Part shown: positions 1 through 8,953 of the stretch, in pieces
Layout of the letters: each line of letters begins with the position of its first letter
How positions within the stretch are numbered: position 1 is the stretch's first letter
Assembly (NCBI GenBank): GCA_020629415.1
Contig: JAHDDL010000024.1
Span: 13,974-63,955, forward strand
DNA from: Maribacter sp.
GTDB taxonomy: Bacteria; Bacteroidota; Bacteroidia; Flavobacteriales; Flavobacteriaceae
Reading direction: 5' to 3'
Length of the DNA: 49,982 bases
The notes under the pieces: model-generated
Told to the model about the DNA's origin: nothing
The model's input: only the letters and a program-made list of their open reading frames with translations
Database searches by the model: none
Position numbers and translations under genes: made by a program

Positions 1-1212
1 AGTTTAGTAATTTCATCAAACCAGCCAAAAAGTACCTTGGTCAAGGTATTATTTGAACCAATGGCAAAATTAAGTGATTCTGTTACCTATGATATTACTG
101 CATGGTCCTTACCTTACGCATACGGATTGGATGCTATTGCCAGCGAAAGCAATTTAAACGGCTCATCTTCCGTACTAAATAAACCTGTAGCAACTAGTTT
201 TGATGCTGACAAGTATGCCTATTTAGCAGACTGGAACAGTATGAAAGATGCTAGATTTCTGGCAGAATTATTACGTAACAATGTGCGTGTACGTTACGCA
301 CATAAGCCTTTTACCTTAGACGGTATTTCTCATGATCGCGGTACATTAATTATAACAAAAGGTGATAACAAGCACCTAAAAAACTTTAATGAGGTTCTTA
401 AAACAGCATCTACCAATCACTCTAAAAATTTAATTTCCACCAACACAGGTTTTGTTGAAAGCGGTAAAGATTTTGGCTCTGGGTATGTTGATGTAATTCA
501 GAATTTAAACATTGCCGTACTATCTGGAAAGCCTACTTCAACGCTTCGCTTTGGAGAAATATGGAACTTTTTTGAACAACAACTAGACTACCCGATTTCT
601 GTATTGGACGAAGCCTATTTTGACCGTGTCAACCTTGCTAAATATAATATCTTAATACTACCTGACGGTCGTGGGTACAACAGTTTTTTAAGCTCTTACA
701 ATAAAGAAAAAATTAAGGAATGGGTAAAAAATGGCGGTAAACTTATTGCCATGGGCGGAGCAATTGACGGAATTACAGCATCGGACAAAGATTTTGAAAT
801 TTCCGAAAAAGAAATGCCGAAAGATTCTTCTTCCACAATTGAATCTTATGAAATTTCTGAAAGAGAACAGATCAAATCAGCTATTACAGGAGCTATTTTT
901 AAGGCTACCGTAGATAACACAAATCCTTTGGCATATGGGTATAACGATACTTATTTCACCCTTAAACTAGGTGCACGTTCCTATAATTATCTAGAAAACG
1001 GAAGTGCTGTTTATTTAAGTGATGGCGCCAACGAACCTGTATCTGGTTTTGCCGGTAGCGAAGCAAAGAAAAAGATTGCCGAAACCTTAATCTTCGGTAC
1101 CGAGGATATGGGTCGCGGTCAAGTAATTTACATGGTAGACAATCCTTTATTTAGAGGTTTTTGGGAAAATGGAAAACTATTTTTTGCCAATGCCTTATTC
1201 ATGGTTAAATAA
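1..1212 (+). CDS. M14-family zinc carboxypeptidase, C-terminal part (5' end outside window)
   Basis: The frame is open from base 1, so the gene begins upstream and only about 403 C-terminal residues are present. The stretch reading VKVLFEP...YDITAWSLPYAYGLDA is typical of the large Bacteroidota peptidase M14 proteins, whose zinc-binding catalytic domain lies N-terminal and is therefore not visible here. The remaining part looks like the glutamine-amidotransferase-like alpha/beta fold that these proteins carry at the C terminus: a beta strand at NIAVLSGKP, then NILILPDGRG and a GGKLIAMGG turn. A secreted or periplasmic protein that trims peptides is the expected role, by family. The stop is followed 6 bases later by the DUF4177 gene, so the two are probably cotranscribed. 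A TTG at 37 is an internal codon, not a start. Family call fairly sure; activity cannot be judged without the N terminus. Confidence 0.8.
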   Translation, partial: SLVISSNQPKSTLVKVLFEPMAKLSDSVTYDITAWSLPYAYGLDAIASESNLNGSSSVLNKPVATSFDADKYAYLADWNSMKDARFLAELLRNNVRVRYAHKPFTLDGISHDRGTLIITKGDNKHLKNFNEVLKTASTNHSKNLISTNTGFVESGKDFGSGYVDVIQNLNIAVLSGKPTSTLRFGEIWNFFEQQLDYPISVLDEAYFDRVNLAKYNILILPDGRGYNSFLSSYNKEKIKEWVKNGGKLIAMGGAIDGITASDKDFEISEKEMPKDSSSTIESYEISEREQIKSAITGAIFKATVDNTNPLAYGYNDTYFTLKLGARSYNYLENGSAVYLSDGANEPVSGFAGSEAKKKIAETLIFGTEDMGRGQVIYMVDNPLFRGFWENGKLFFANALFMVK

Positions 1213-1218
1213 AAAAAT

Positions 1219-1413
1219 ATGAAAGAGTATAAAGTTGAAACGCTTATTTTCTATTCGAAATTTACGTTTGATAAAAATCATTTAGCGAAATCATCTAACA
1301 AAGCAATTCAAGAAAAATTAAACGAATACGCTAAAAATGGCTGGCGTTTGGTATCTACCGATACTACAGAATTTGGAATGGCCATGTATATTTATTTATA
1401 TTTTGAAAAGTAA
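1219..1413 (+). CDS. DUF4177 domain-containing small protein
   Basis: A 64-residue protein that starts with YKVETLIF and contains EKLNEYAKNGWRLVST, the signature of the DUF4177 family: a strand, a helix ending in a conserved NGW, then strands. The family has no established biochemical function; members are small soluble proteins of roughly this length, so the gene looks complete. It starts 6 bases after the carboxypeptidase stop and is followed by a hairpin terminator at 1441-1472, so it is probably the last gene of that transcript. No signal peptide or membrane segment is visible. Confidence 0.75.
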   Translation: MKEYKVETLIFYSKFTFDKNHLAKSSNKAIQEKLNEYAKNGWRLVSTDTTEFGMAMYIYLYFEK

Positions 1414-1440
1414 TTAAATTAAAAATCAACTGGATTAGAT

Positions 1441-1481
1441 ATCCCTGAAGCAACGTTAATTGTTTCAGGGATATTTTATTT
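1441..1481 (+). terminator. Intrinsic terminator after the carboxypeptidase/DUF4177 genes
   Basis: A perfect 9-bp stem (1441-1449 with 1464-1472, ATCCCTGAA/TTCAGGGAT) is capped by a 14-base loop and followed by a T-rich run on the plus strand. It lies 27 bases after the DUF4177 stop. Confidence 0.7.
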
Positions 1482-1486
1482 TATGG

Positions 1487-1514
1487 TTGCATGGCACTCT
1501 TTCCAACATATTTG
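1487..1514 (+). promoter_or_regulatory. Possible Bacteroidota promoter for the DUF2339/DUF3999 pair
   Basis: TTG at 1487-1489 and CATATTTG at 1507-1514, separated by 17 bases, resemble the Bacteroidota -33 (TTG) and -7 (TAnnTTTG) elements with one mismatch in the -7 box. It lies directly after the preceding terminator and about 57 bases before the chosen ATG. Inferred from motif match only. Confidence 0.4.
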
Positions 1515-1570
1515 CATGTTTTACGTTTAAAATATAAGACACTGAGCTATTAGTGCAAAAACCACCACCA

Positions 1571-3937
1571 ATGCCAAACGACCAAGAGCAAATAAATGCA
1601 TTAATGCAAAAGTTAGAACTGCTTTTAAAAAAGCAGCAAGACTTTAATATTGAGGTAAATGAAATTCGTAGGGATATTCAAATTCTTAGAAATACACAGG
1701 CAATAAAATTCAACGAAAATACTTCTGAACATACCACTAAATCTTCAGAAGTTACTATTGAAAAAGAGGATGCATTAATTGATAAAGCAGTTGAAATTGA
1801 AACACCCACTCCTGTTCAAGCTCCAATAGAAATTGCTTCTATACAAGAAGAGCCTAAAAAGATTCCTGAAAAGATAATAAAGCTTCAAAAAGGCAAATCT
1901 AACCTAGAGAAGTTCATTGGTGAAAACCTAATTAATAAAATAGGGATATTGATTACCGTAATAGGTGTTGGTATCGGCGCAAAATACTCTATTGAAAATA
2001 ATTTAATTAGTCCGCTTACCAGAATTATTCTTGGCTATTTGGTAGGCTTGGGCCTTTTAGGATTCGGATTTAAATTAAAAGCCAAATATGAGAGTTATAG
2101 CGCTGTTTTGGTGAGCGGTGCATTGGCTATTCTTTATTTTTTAACTTATTTGGCATACGATCTTTATGGGCTATTCCCGCAAATAGCAGCTTTTGGCCTA
2201 ATGCTTCTATTTACCGTTTTTGGTGTGGTTGCGGCCATCAACTATAATAAGCAGATCATTGCACATGTTGGTCTTGTAGGCGCTTACGGCGTTCCTTTTT
2301 TATTAAGTAACGATTCTGGTAACGCTACCGCCCTATTCAGTTACATTGCTTTGATCAATGTTGGTCTTTTGGCAATTTCATTTAAAAAATACTGGAAAGC
2401 TCTTTACTACGTTGCCTTCACCTTTACATGGCTTATTTACGGATCGTGGTACGCATTCTCAAGTTATGATGAAGATTTTATTATGGGCTTTAGCTTCTTA
2501 GCAATATTCTTCTTTTTGTTCTATGCCACATTCTTAGCTTTTAAATTAATTAAATCAGAGAAATTTCAAGTTGCAGATATTATTCTGATCATGCTAAACT
2601 CGTTCATCTTTTACGGCTTTGGTATTGCTTGGCTCTATGATTATAAAGGCGGAGAGTTTTACCTAGGCTTATTCACCCTATTGAATGCATTTATTCATTT
2701 TGTAATAACGGTAATTATCTTCAAAAGAAAATTAGCCGACCGAAAGCTGTTCTTCTTAACATCTGGGTTTGTACTTACGTTTATTACCATAGCGGTCCCT
2801 GTTCAGTTAGATGGCAATTGGGTAACGTTATTCTGGGCTTTTGAAGCCGCTTTATTATTTTGGATAGGACGCACCAAAAAAGTCAAATTCTATGAATATC
2901 TATCCTATATTTTAGTTGCTCTAGCATTCTTTAGTTTAACCATGGACTGGGCAGCAAGGTACTCTTATATGAATACTAAAGATGAATGGAATCTATTATT
3001 AAACACTACGTTTTTAACATCTATACTTTGCGTTGCCGTATTTGGATTCATGAGTTGGATACAAACAAAATTCAGCACTGAAAAACCTTCAATAGTTCAA
3101 CAGCTAATGACCTTTGGTATTCCCGCTCTGTTCATAGGAACCCTCTACTTTGCATTCTATCTTGAAATTGAACAGTATTGGAACAATGCCTTTCAGTTAT
3201 CTAAAATTGAAATATCAAGTACATCTGGCCAATACCCTGAATACAACTACAATCTCAAAGATTTTGAAGCTATTTGGTTAATTCTTTATACCATGTTTTT
3301 CTTTGGCGTTTTAAGTTTTGTACATATTTTAAAAATCAAAAACAAGATATTAGGTATTGTAGCCTTAGGCGCTGCGCTTTTAACAACTTTCATATTCCTT
3401 ACAAACGGACTTTATACCTTAAGCGAGCTGCGTGAAAATTACCTAACCCAGCAACTTACGGAATTTTATAATGTAGGAGCATATAACATATACATACGCT
3501 ATATTTCTTTTGCATTTCTTACATTTCTTCTATTCGCCATTTATAAATTAGCACAGCAAGAGTATTTAAAATTCAATACTAAAATTCCGTTTGAAATTCT
3601 AATGCATACCACCATTATATGGGTTTCAAGTAGCGAATTATTAAATTGGATGGATATATCCGGATCTGATCAGTCTTATAAATTAGGTCTTAGCATACTT
3701 TGGGGTGTTTATGCCCTTTTATTGATCGGTCTTGGTATTTGGAAAAAGAAAAAACACCTACGTATTGGTGCTATTGCCCTATTCTCTATTACTTTGATCA
3801 AATTGTTTTTCTATGACATATCATCGTTGAACACTATTTCTAAGACCATTGTATTTGTGTCATTAGGAGTATTATTATTGATTATTTCATTTCTTTATAA
3901 TAAATACAAACACATTATTTCTGATGAAACTAAATAG
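1571..3937 (+). CDS. DUF2339 domain-containing polytopic membrane protein
   Basis: About 788 residues. The N terminus is soluble: a short predicted coiled coil (INALMQKLELLLKKQQDF...) followed by a low-complexity Glu/Pro/Ile linker to about residue 95. After that, a dense series of hydrophobic segments (well over a dozen) fills the protein almost to the C terminus, beginning with LINKIGILITVIGVGIGA. This layout, a coiled-coil head then many membrane spans, matches DUF2339 membrane proteins, whose function is unknown. I place the start at the ATG at 1571; a GTG at 1553 in the same frame would add six residues. The 3' end overlaps the start of the DUF3999-like gene by 14 bases, which implies translational coupling, and these two families commonly occur together. 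Integral inner-membrane location is inferred from hydrophobicity. Confidence 0.85.
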   Translation: MPNDQEQINALMQKLELLLKKQQDFNIEVNEIRRDIQILRNTQAIKFNENTSEHTTKSSEVTIEKEDALIDKAVEIETPTPVQAPIEIASIQEEPKKIPEKIIKLQKGKSNLEKFIGENLINKIGILITVIGVGIGAKYSIENNLISPLTRIILGYLVGLGLLGFGFKLKAKYESYSAVLVSGALAILYFLTYLAYDLYGLFPQIAAFGLMLLFTVFGVVAAINYNKQIIAHVGLVGAYGVPFLLSNDSGNATALFSYIALINVGLLAISFKKYWKALYYVAFTFTWLIYGSWYAFSSYDEDFIMGFSFLAIFFFLFYATFLAFKLIKSEKFQVADIILIMLNSFIFYGFGIAWLYDYKGGEFYLGLFTLLNAFIHFVITVIIFKRKLADRKLFFLTSGFVLTFITIAVPVQLDGNWVTLFWAFEAALLFWIGRTKKVKFYEYLSYILVALAFFSLTMDWAARYSYMNTKDEWNLLLNTTFLTSILCVAVFGFMSWIQTKFSTEKPSIVQQLMTFGIPALFIGTLYFAFYLEIEQYWNNAFQLSKIEISSTSGQYPEYNYNLKDFEAIWLILYTMFFFGVLSFVHILKIKNKILGIVALGAALLTTFIFLTNGLYTLSELRENYLTQQLTEFYNVGAYNIYIRYISFAFLTFLLFAIYKLAQQEYLKFNTKIPFEILMHTTIIWVSSSELLNWMDISGSDQSYKLGLSILWGVYALLLIGLGIWKKKKHLRIGAIALFSITLIKLFFYDISSLNTISKTIVFVSLGVLLLIISFLYNKYKHIISDETK

Positions 3938-5147
3938 TTTTCTAACCATAATTGCTATTCTGTCGATTTCATTTTGTTTCGCACAGATGGATTCCTATTC
4001 CAAAAAAATAGAATTAAAAGGAATAGACAGTCAATGGCATGCCATAGAAATACCAAATGATGTATTTTCAGAAGTGAATACCAATATGAGTGACATTCGT
4101 ATTTATGGGGTCACCGCTAACGATACTATTGAAGCACCTTACCTTCACAAAGTTTCTAAAGCAGAAAATTCTAATTCAGAGATATCCTTTAATTTATTGA
4201 ACAGCGTCAATACCCAAAAAGGTTATTACTATACCTACGAACTGCCCCAGAAAGAAACTATTAATGAGATTCTATTAAACATTGAAGACCTTAATTTTAA
4301 TTGGGAAATTACCCTTGAAGGAAGTCAACATCAAAAACAATGGTTCACTATTTTAGAAGACTATCGCATTTTATCGATTAATAATGACCAGACAAACTAT
4401 TCGTTTACCACATTAAAGTTTCCAGATGCAAATTATAGATACTACAGAATACTGATCAGAAGTACCGAAAAACCGAATCTGGCATCAGTAACTATCTCTA
4501 AAAAAGCAAAAAAAGCTGCAGAATATCGTAATTATATCATACAATCCTTTAAGGTTTCACAAGAGGAAAAGAAAACAATAATAGATATTGAACTAAATAA
4601 ACGCGTTCCATTAAACTTATTAGAATTAACAGTTGATGACAAAATTGATTATTACCGATCTATTTCTATTCAATATTTAGCAGATAGTGTAAAAACGGAT
4701 AAAGGATTCTATTACAACTATAGACCATTAGCTACCAGGACACTTTCATCCATGGAAAATAATAGTTTTCAACTACCTGGAACCTTAGCAAATAAAGTTC
4801 GAGTAATTGTTGTAAACAATGACAATCAGCCTTTAAAAATATCAGGGACCAATGTAAAAGGTTATGTGCATACTTTGACCACACGTTTTACAGAACCGGC
4901 TACATATTATTTAGTTTATGGCAAACAGAACGGTAATTTTCCCAATTACGATATTACCAAAACCACCGTTTCATTACCTGACACCATTACAAAACTAAAT
5001 TTTGGCAGTGTGGAAGAAATACCAAAACCCCAAACCGAAACAACAGACCCTCTTTTTGAAAACAAATGGTGGTTGTGGCTTATCATTGGGATAGTAATTG
5101 CCCTATTAGGCTACTTCACTATTGGGATGGTAAAGAAAGAGCTTTAA
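3924..5147 (+). CDS. DUF3999-family secreted, membrane-anchored protein
   Basis: A 407-residue protein with a cleavable signal peptide (about 1-20, ending CFAQ), a long extracytoplasmic beta-rich body and a single C-terminal membrane span (WWLWLIIGIVIALLGYFTIG, about residues 380-402) followed by a short positive tail. That is the architecture of DUF3999 proteins: discoidin-like sandwiches that project into the periplasm and are anchored at the C terminus. The function is unknown. The start overlaps the end of the DUF2339 gene by 14 bases, so the two products are probably made together and may form an envelope complex; this is inference from gene order. No catalytic motif is visible. Confidence 0.8.
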   Translation: MKLNSFLTIIAILSISFCFAQMDSYSKKIELKGIDSQWHAIEIPNDVFSEVNTNMSDIRIYGVTANDTIEAPYLHKVSKAENSNSEISFNLLNSVNTQKGYYYTYELPQKETINEILLNIEDLNFNWEITLEGSQHQKQWFTILEDYRILSINNDQTNYSFTTLKFPDANYRYYRILIRSTEKPNLASVTISKKAKKAAEYRNYIIQSFKVSQEEKKTIIDIELNKRVPLNLLELTVDDKIDYYRSISIQYLADSVKTDKGFYYNYRPLATRTLSSMENNSFQLPGTLANKVRVIVVNNDNQPLKISGTNVKGYVHTLTTRFTEPATYYLVYGKQNGNFPNYDITKTTVSLPDTITKLNFGSVEEIPKPQTETTDPLFENKWWLWLIIGIVIALLGYFTIGMVKKEL

Positions 5148-5365
5148 TGGTTTTAGTAAAAAAATCATTCCGAAAATACGCTAAATTAAAATCTACAAAC
5201 AGTTCTCCATAGTTTGCTTGACCTATATTTTATTCACCTCTCTCTGATCTGGGAATCAACAATTAAACCATTGTTATATAAATTATAATATGATGTAAAG
5301 GTGGTTGATTTAATTTTACTTATTAATAGGCAAAACCTTCATGAAATTATAACGTAAGTAGTGTG

Positions 5366-6322
5366 ATGAAATATTATATTCTATTACTGCTCCTACCTCC
5401 AACGGTTCTTTTAAGTCAAAAAATAGACCATCTTGTCTCCTTTAGAGATATGGGTAGTGAAAGGTATTTCCGATTTAATTATGACAATGATTTCTTCGCT
5501 GAATCAGATAAAAATTAAACACAAGGTTATAGTTTTGAGTATGTGGATCCAAGCTTATCCCAGAACCCGGTAAACCATATAATCTTCAAGATAAAAGGTA
5601 ATTACTTTACCTACGGATTAGCATTAGAGCATATTGGCTATACACCGAGTGATTTTGTAAATTCTGACATACAACTTGATGATAGACCTTTTGCCGCAGC
5701 TATCTACTTTAAGAGTTTTGTTGTTGCAACAGATACCATTACCAAATCAAGACTATCTCAATCATTAAGCTTAGGACTTATTGGTCCAGGGGCATTTGGT
5801 AAAGAAATGCAAACAGCAATTCATAAACTTATCGAAAACAAAACTCCCGGTGGTTGGGATAATCAAATCCAGAACGATTTAGTGTTGAATTATGAAATTG
5901 GCTACGAGAAACAAATTTTTAATTATAAAAACATAGTAAATGCACAAGCAATATCTTCACTACAACTAGGAACCTTATTTACAAATGCATCGGTGGGATT
6001 TAATTCTACTGTCGGACTATTAAATGATCCGTTTTCTAGAAACAGTACACCATCGAAGTTTAAATTTTATGCTTTTGTACAACCAACCGTTAATGTAGTT
6101 GGTTTTGATGCCACCTTGCAAGGCGGCATTTTCACCAATGACAATCCTTATACCATTTCTTCGAAAAATATAGAAAGGTTGACCGCACAAGTCGACTACG
6201 GACTCATACTCAAATACCGAAAACTGTATTTAGAATATACTCGAACAACGATTACCAAAGAATTTACCTCTGGTAATTCTGCCAATTGGGGCGGTTTTAG
6301 AGTGGGATTTCTATTTAATTAA
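5366..6322 (+). pseudogene. LpxR-like lipid A 3'-O-deacylase (DUF2219) gene with one internal stop codon
   Basis: Reading from the ATG at 5366 gives a signal peptide, then FRFNYDNDFFAESDKN, then a TAA at 5516-5518, then TQGYSFEY in the same frame, continuing without interruption to the stop at 6320-6322. Homologs of the LpxR outer-membrane family carry an NDxF motif and a YTQG-type motif here, so the TAA stands where a tyrosine codon (TAT/TAC) is expected. Apart from that one base the reading frame is whole (318 codons). Other family features are kept: Asn41-Asp42 of the NDFF motif, and His153 in the helix before PGGWDNQIQND, corresponding by position to the catalytic His of LpxR. LpxR removes 3'-linked acyl chains from lipid A in the outer membrane. 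It may be a recent nonsense pseudogene, a sequencing error, or translated from the downstream GTG at 5543 without a signal peptide. The gene ends flush against rimO on the other strand. Confidence 0.75.
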
Positions 6323-7627
6323 TTACACAACTGGCTCTCCGTAAAGGTCAAAGTCAGCCGCTTCCGTAATCTTTACATTTACAAACTCTCCCTGCTTTAC
6401 GTAGTGCTTAGTAGCATCTATTAAAACCTCGTTATCCACATCTGGCGAATCAAACTCGGTTCTTCCGATAAAGTGGTTTCCTTCTTTACGATCTATAATA
6501 CAACGAAACGTCTCCCCTACTTTCTTTTGGTTCAATTCCCAAGATATTTGAGATTGTATTTCCATGATAATATTAGCACGCTCTTGTTTTACTTCTTCCG
6601 GAACATCGTCTACTAAAGTATAAGCATGAGTATTTTCTTCATGACTGTAGGTAAAACAACCCAAACGTTCAAAACGCATAGCGGTTACCCAGTTTTTAAG
6701 AATCTCAAAATCTTCTTCTGTTTCACCAGGGTACCCAACTATCAATGTAGTCCTAATGGTCATTTCAGGTACCGCTGCCCTAAATTCCTTAAGTAACTTG
6801 GTAGTTTTAGCTTCTGTGGTACCTCTGCGCATACTTTTAAGAATACGGTCAGATATATGCTGCAATGGAATATCCAAATAGTTACAAACCTTGGGTTCCC
6901 TATTCATTACATCTAGCACATCCATTGGAAAACCAGCCGGAAATGCATAATGTAAACGTATCCACTCTATACCTTCTACCTTTACCAAGGCTTCTAAAAG
7001 CTCGGCTAGATTTCTTTTCTTATATAAATCTAATCCGTAATACGTTAAATCTTGAGCAATCAAAATAAGCTCCTTTACACCTTTGGCGGCAAGCTTTTCC
7101 GCTTCTGTAACCAATTCTTCTATAGGTGTGCTTTTATGCTTACCTCTCATCAGTGGAATTGCACAGAAAGAACATGGACGATCACAACCTTCCGCAATTT
7201 TTAAATAAGCATAATTTTTGGGTGTCGTCGTTAATCGTTCTCCAATTAATTCATGCTTATAATCTGCACCTAAAGCTCTTAATAGTCCCGGTAACTCGCT
7301 TGTACCAAAATACTCATCTACATTAGGAATCTCTTTTTGCAAATCTGGTTTGTAACGCTCGCTCAAGCAACCGGTAACAAAAACCTTATCTACTGCACCT
7401 ACTTCTTTCTTTTGAACATATTCTAAAATGGTATTAACACTTTCCTCTTTTGCATTGGCAATAAAACCACAGGTGTTAATTACAACTATATTTCCTTCTT
7501 CTTCATGTACAACTTCTTTGTCGTTGGCCTTTAATTGGCCCATGAGTACTTCAGAATCATAAACATTCTTTGAACAACCTAGAGTTACTACGTTGATTTT
7601 GTTCTTCTTAAGAGTTTTTGTCCTCAT
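6323..7627 (-). CDS. rimO: Ribosomal protein S12 methylthiotransferase RimO
   Basis: A 434-residue radical-SAM enzyme that methylthiolates a conserved aspartate of ribosomal protein S12, using S-adenosylmethionine and two iron-sulfur clusters. The N-terminal UPF0004-type domain carries the auxiliary cluster cysteines C18 (TLGCSKN), C53 (NTCGF) and C87 (TGCLSERY). The radical-SAM cluster motif CxxxCxxC is C148, C152, C155 (GCDRPCSFC). A TRAM domain is expected over roughly the last 65 residues. The CSKNxxDSE motif and the absence of the extra features of MiaB favour RimO. The length matches the family. It converges with the broken lpxR-like gene with no bases between the two stop codons. Cytoplasmic. 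Confidence 0.95.
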   Translation of the reverse strand: MRTKTLKKNKINVVTLGCSKNVYDSEVLMGQLKANDKEVVHEEEGNIVVINTCGFIANAKEESVNTILEYVQKKEVGAVDKVFVTGCLSERYKPDLQKEIPNVDEYFGTSELPGLLRALGADYKHELIGERLTTTPKNYAYLKIAEGCDRPCSFCAIPLMRGKHKSTPIEELVTEAEKLAAKGVKELILIAQDLTYYGLDLYKKRNLAELLEALVKVEGIEWIRLHYAFPAGFPMDVLDVMNREPKVCNYLDIPLQHISDRILKSMRRGTTEAKTTKLLKEFRAAVPEMTIRTTLIVGYPGETEEDFEILKNWVTAMRFERLGCFTYSHEENTHAYTLVDDVPEEVKQERANIIMEIQSQISWELNQKKVGETFRCIIDRKEGNHFIGRTEFDSPDVDNEVLIDATKHYVKQGEFVNVKITEAADFDLYGEPVV

Positions 7628-7643
7628 AATTTAAATTGGGGTG

Positions 7644-7651
7644 CAAAAATA
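7644..7651 (-). promoter_or_regulatory. Putative -7 promoter element of rimO
   Basis: On the minus strand this reads TATTTTTG, a perfect match to TAnnTTTG, 17 bases upstream of the rimO ATG. No clear TTG -33 element is visible at the expected spacing. Confidence 0.45.
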
Positions 7652-7744
7652 CGATTTGGCTATTTAAAAACGTTAGATATGGACAAATTTACTTGTAATC
7701 TTTATTTGATTGCAGTTTATGTACACCCAAATCTTAAATTAACC

Positions 7745-8869
7745 ATGAAATTCTCCCAATATTTCAGGCTGTTTGCCCTATCTCTAATTATAGCATCGTG
7801 CTCCAGTGATTCTGAACCTAGTTCAGAGACCGGAAAGAGCGGTACACCCCCGGTAACGGCAGCAATACCCACAGAAACCTATTTCCCTCCTATATCACGA
7901 TCTAATGAATGGGAAACCATATCAATGGAAAACTTAGGATGGAACGAAGATGAACTAAGCAACCTCTATTTCTTTTTGGAAAATAACAATACCGATGCCT
8001 TTATAGTGTTAAAAAATGGGCGCATAGTGATTGAAAAATACTTTGGTGATTTTAAGTCCGATGATAACCATGCCTGGAATTCCGCTGGAAAAAATTTAAC
8101 CGCCATGTTAACAGGTATCGCCCAAGAAGAAGGGTATTTGGATATTACGGATGCAACTTCTACACATTTAGGTGAAGGCTGGTCTAATTTGCCTTTAGAA
8201 CAAGAAATGAACATCACCATAAAAAATCAATTGACCATGACTACCGGTCTAGATTATACCGTAGATGATATTTTTTGTACCGAGCCCCAATGTTTGAATT
8301 ATTTAAACGAACCAAGCACTTTCTGGTATTACCATAATGCACCGTATACCTTGCTAGATAATGTCATTGCAAATGCCACGGAAACCGATTTTAATTCATA
8401 TTTCTCAAAAAAAATAAAAGAACCCATTGGTATGCAAGGCTTGTTTCTTGAAATTGGATACAACAATGTGTTCTTTAGTTCTGCAAGAAGTATGGCACGT
8501 TTTGGCATTCTTAATTTAACTAAAGGTAACTGGGACGGAATTTCAATTCTCGATGACCAAGATTACTTTAATGCCATGACAAACACTTCGCAAAATTTAA
8601 ATCTTTCTTACGGTTATCTCTATTGGTTAAATGGCAAAAGTAGCTTTAGATTACCAAGCACCATAGATGAATACTCCGGTAGCCTAATACCCAATGCACC
8701 TGACGATCTATATGCCGGACTTGGACTTAACGACCAGAAATTATATATGGTACCAAGTTTAGATTTGGTAGTTGTACGCATGGGCGGAGCAAGCAACGAA
8801 GAACTTTTAGGACCTTCTAGTTTTGATAATGAAATTTGGGAATTACTAAATGCCATCATGGAGCAATAG
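7745..8869 (+). CDS. Serine hydrolase lipoprotein of the beta-lactamase/class C esterase superfamily
   Basis: Starting at the ATG at 7745 gives a 374-residue protein with a lipoprotein signal, LIIASC with the lipidated cysteine at position 19, followed by a Ser-rich linker. An earlier in-frame ATG at 7679 would put 22 unsuitable residues before it, so 7745 is preferred. The catalytic motifs of the class C beta-lactamase/DD-peptidase fold are present: SxxK at S113-K116 (NSAGKN) and YxN at Y196-H197-N198. The C-terminal strand MVPSLDLVVVRMGG is typical of the family, although the third K/HTG box is not obvious. Likely attached to the outer membrane or periplasmic side; the substrate (ester, peptide or beta-lactam) cannot be read from the sequence. 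It stands alone between rimO and the nitroreductase. Confidence 0.85.
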   Translation: MKFSQYFRLFALSLIIASCSSDSEPSSETGKSGTPPVTAAIPTETYFPPISRSNEWETISMENLGWNEDELSNLYFFLENNNTDAFIVLKNGRIVIEKYFGDFKSDDNHAWNSAGKNLTAMLTGIAQEEGYLDITDATSTHLGEGWSNLPLEQEMNITIKNQLTMTTGLDYTVDDIFCTEPQCLNYLNEPSTFWYYHNAPYTLLDNVIANATETDFNSYFSKKIKEPIGMQGLFLEIGYNNVFFSSARSMARFGILNLTKGNWDGISILDDQDYFNAMTNTSQNLNLSYGYLYWLNGKSSFRLPSTIDEYSGSLIPNAPDDLYAGLGLNDQKLYMVPSLDLVVVRMGGASNEELLGPSSFDNEIWELLNAIMEQ

Positions 8870-8931
8870 CATTTGTATTTATTTAAGTAACTTCTTGATC
8901 ACCTAGTTATTACTTAGCTAGTAACAATGCT

Positions 8932-8939
8932 TATTTTTG
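8932..8939 (+). promoter_or_regulatory. Putative -7 promoter element of the nitroreductase gene
   Basis: TATTTTTG matches TAnnTTTG perfectly and lies 14 bases before the ATG at 8954, implying a very short 5' untranslated region. No good -33 TTG is present. Confidence 0.45.
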
Positions 8940-8953
8940 TATAAAATTGCAAA

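Noticed and set aside
5254..5310. 7-bp inverted repeat (AATCAAC/GTTGATT) upstream of the lpxR-like gene
   Set aside because: The arms are short and 43 bases apart in AT-rich DNA; expected by chance.
7679..7744. Longer N terminus of the serine hydrolase from an earlier ATG
   Set aside because: It would bury the lipoprotein signal behind 22 residues; the ATG at 7745 gives a standard lipobox protein.
8910..8924. TTACT-N5-AGTAA inverted repeat before the nitroreductase promoter
   Set aside because: Only 5-bp arms in AT-rich sequence; could be an operator, but there is no second line of evidence.
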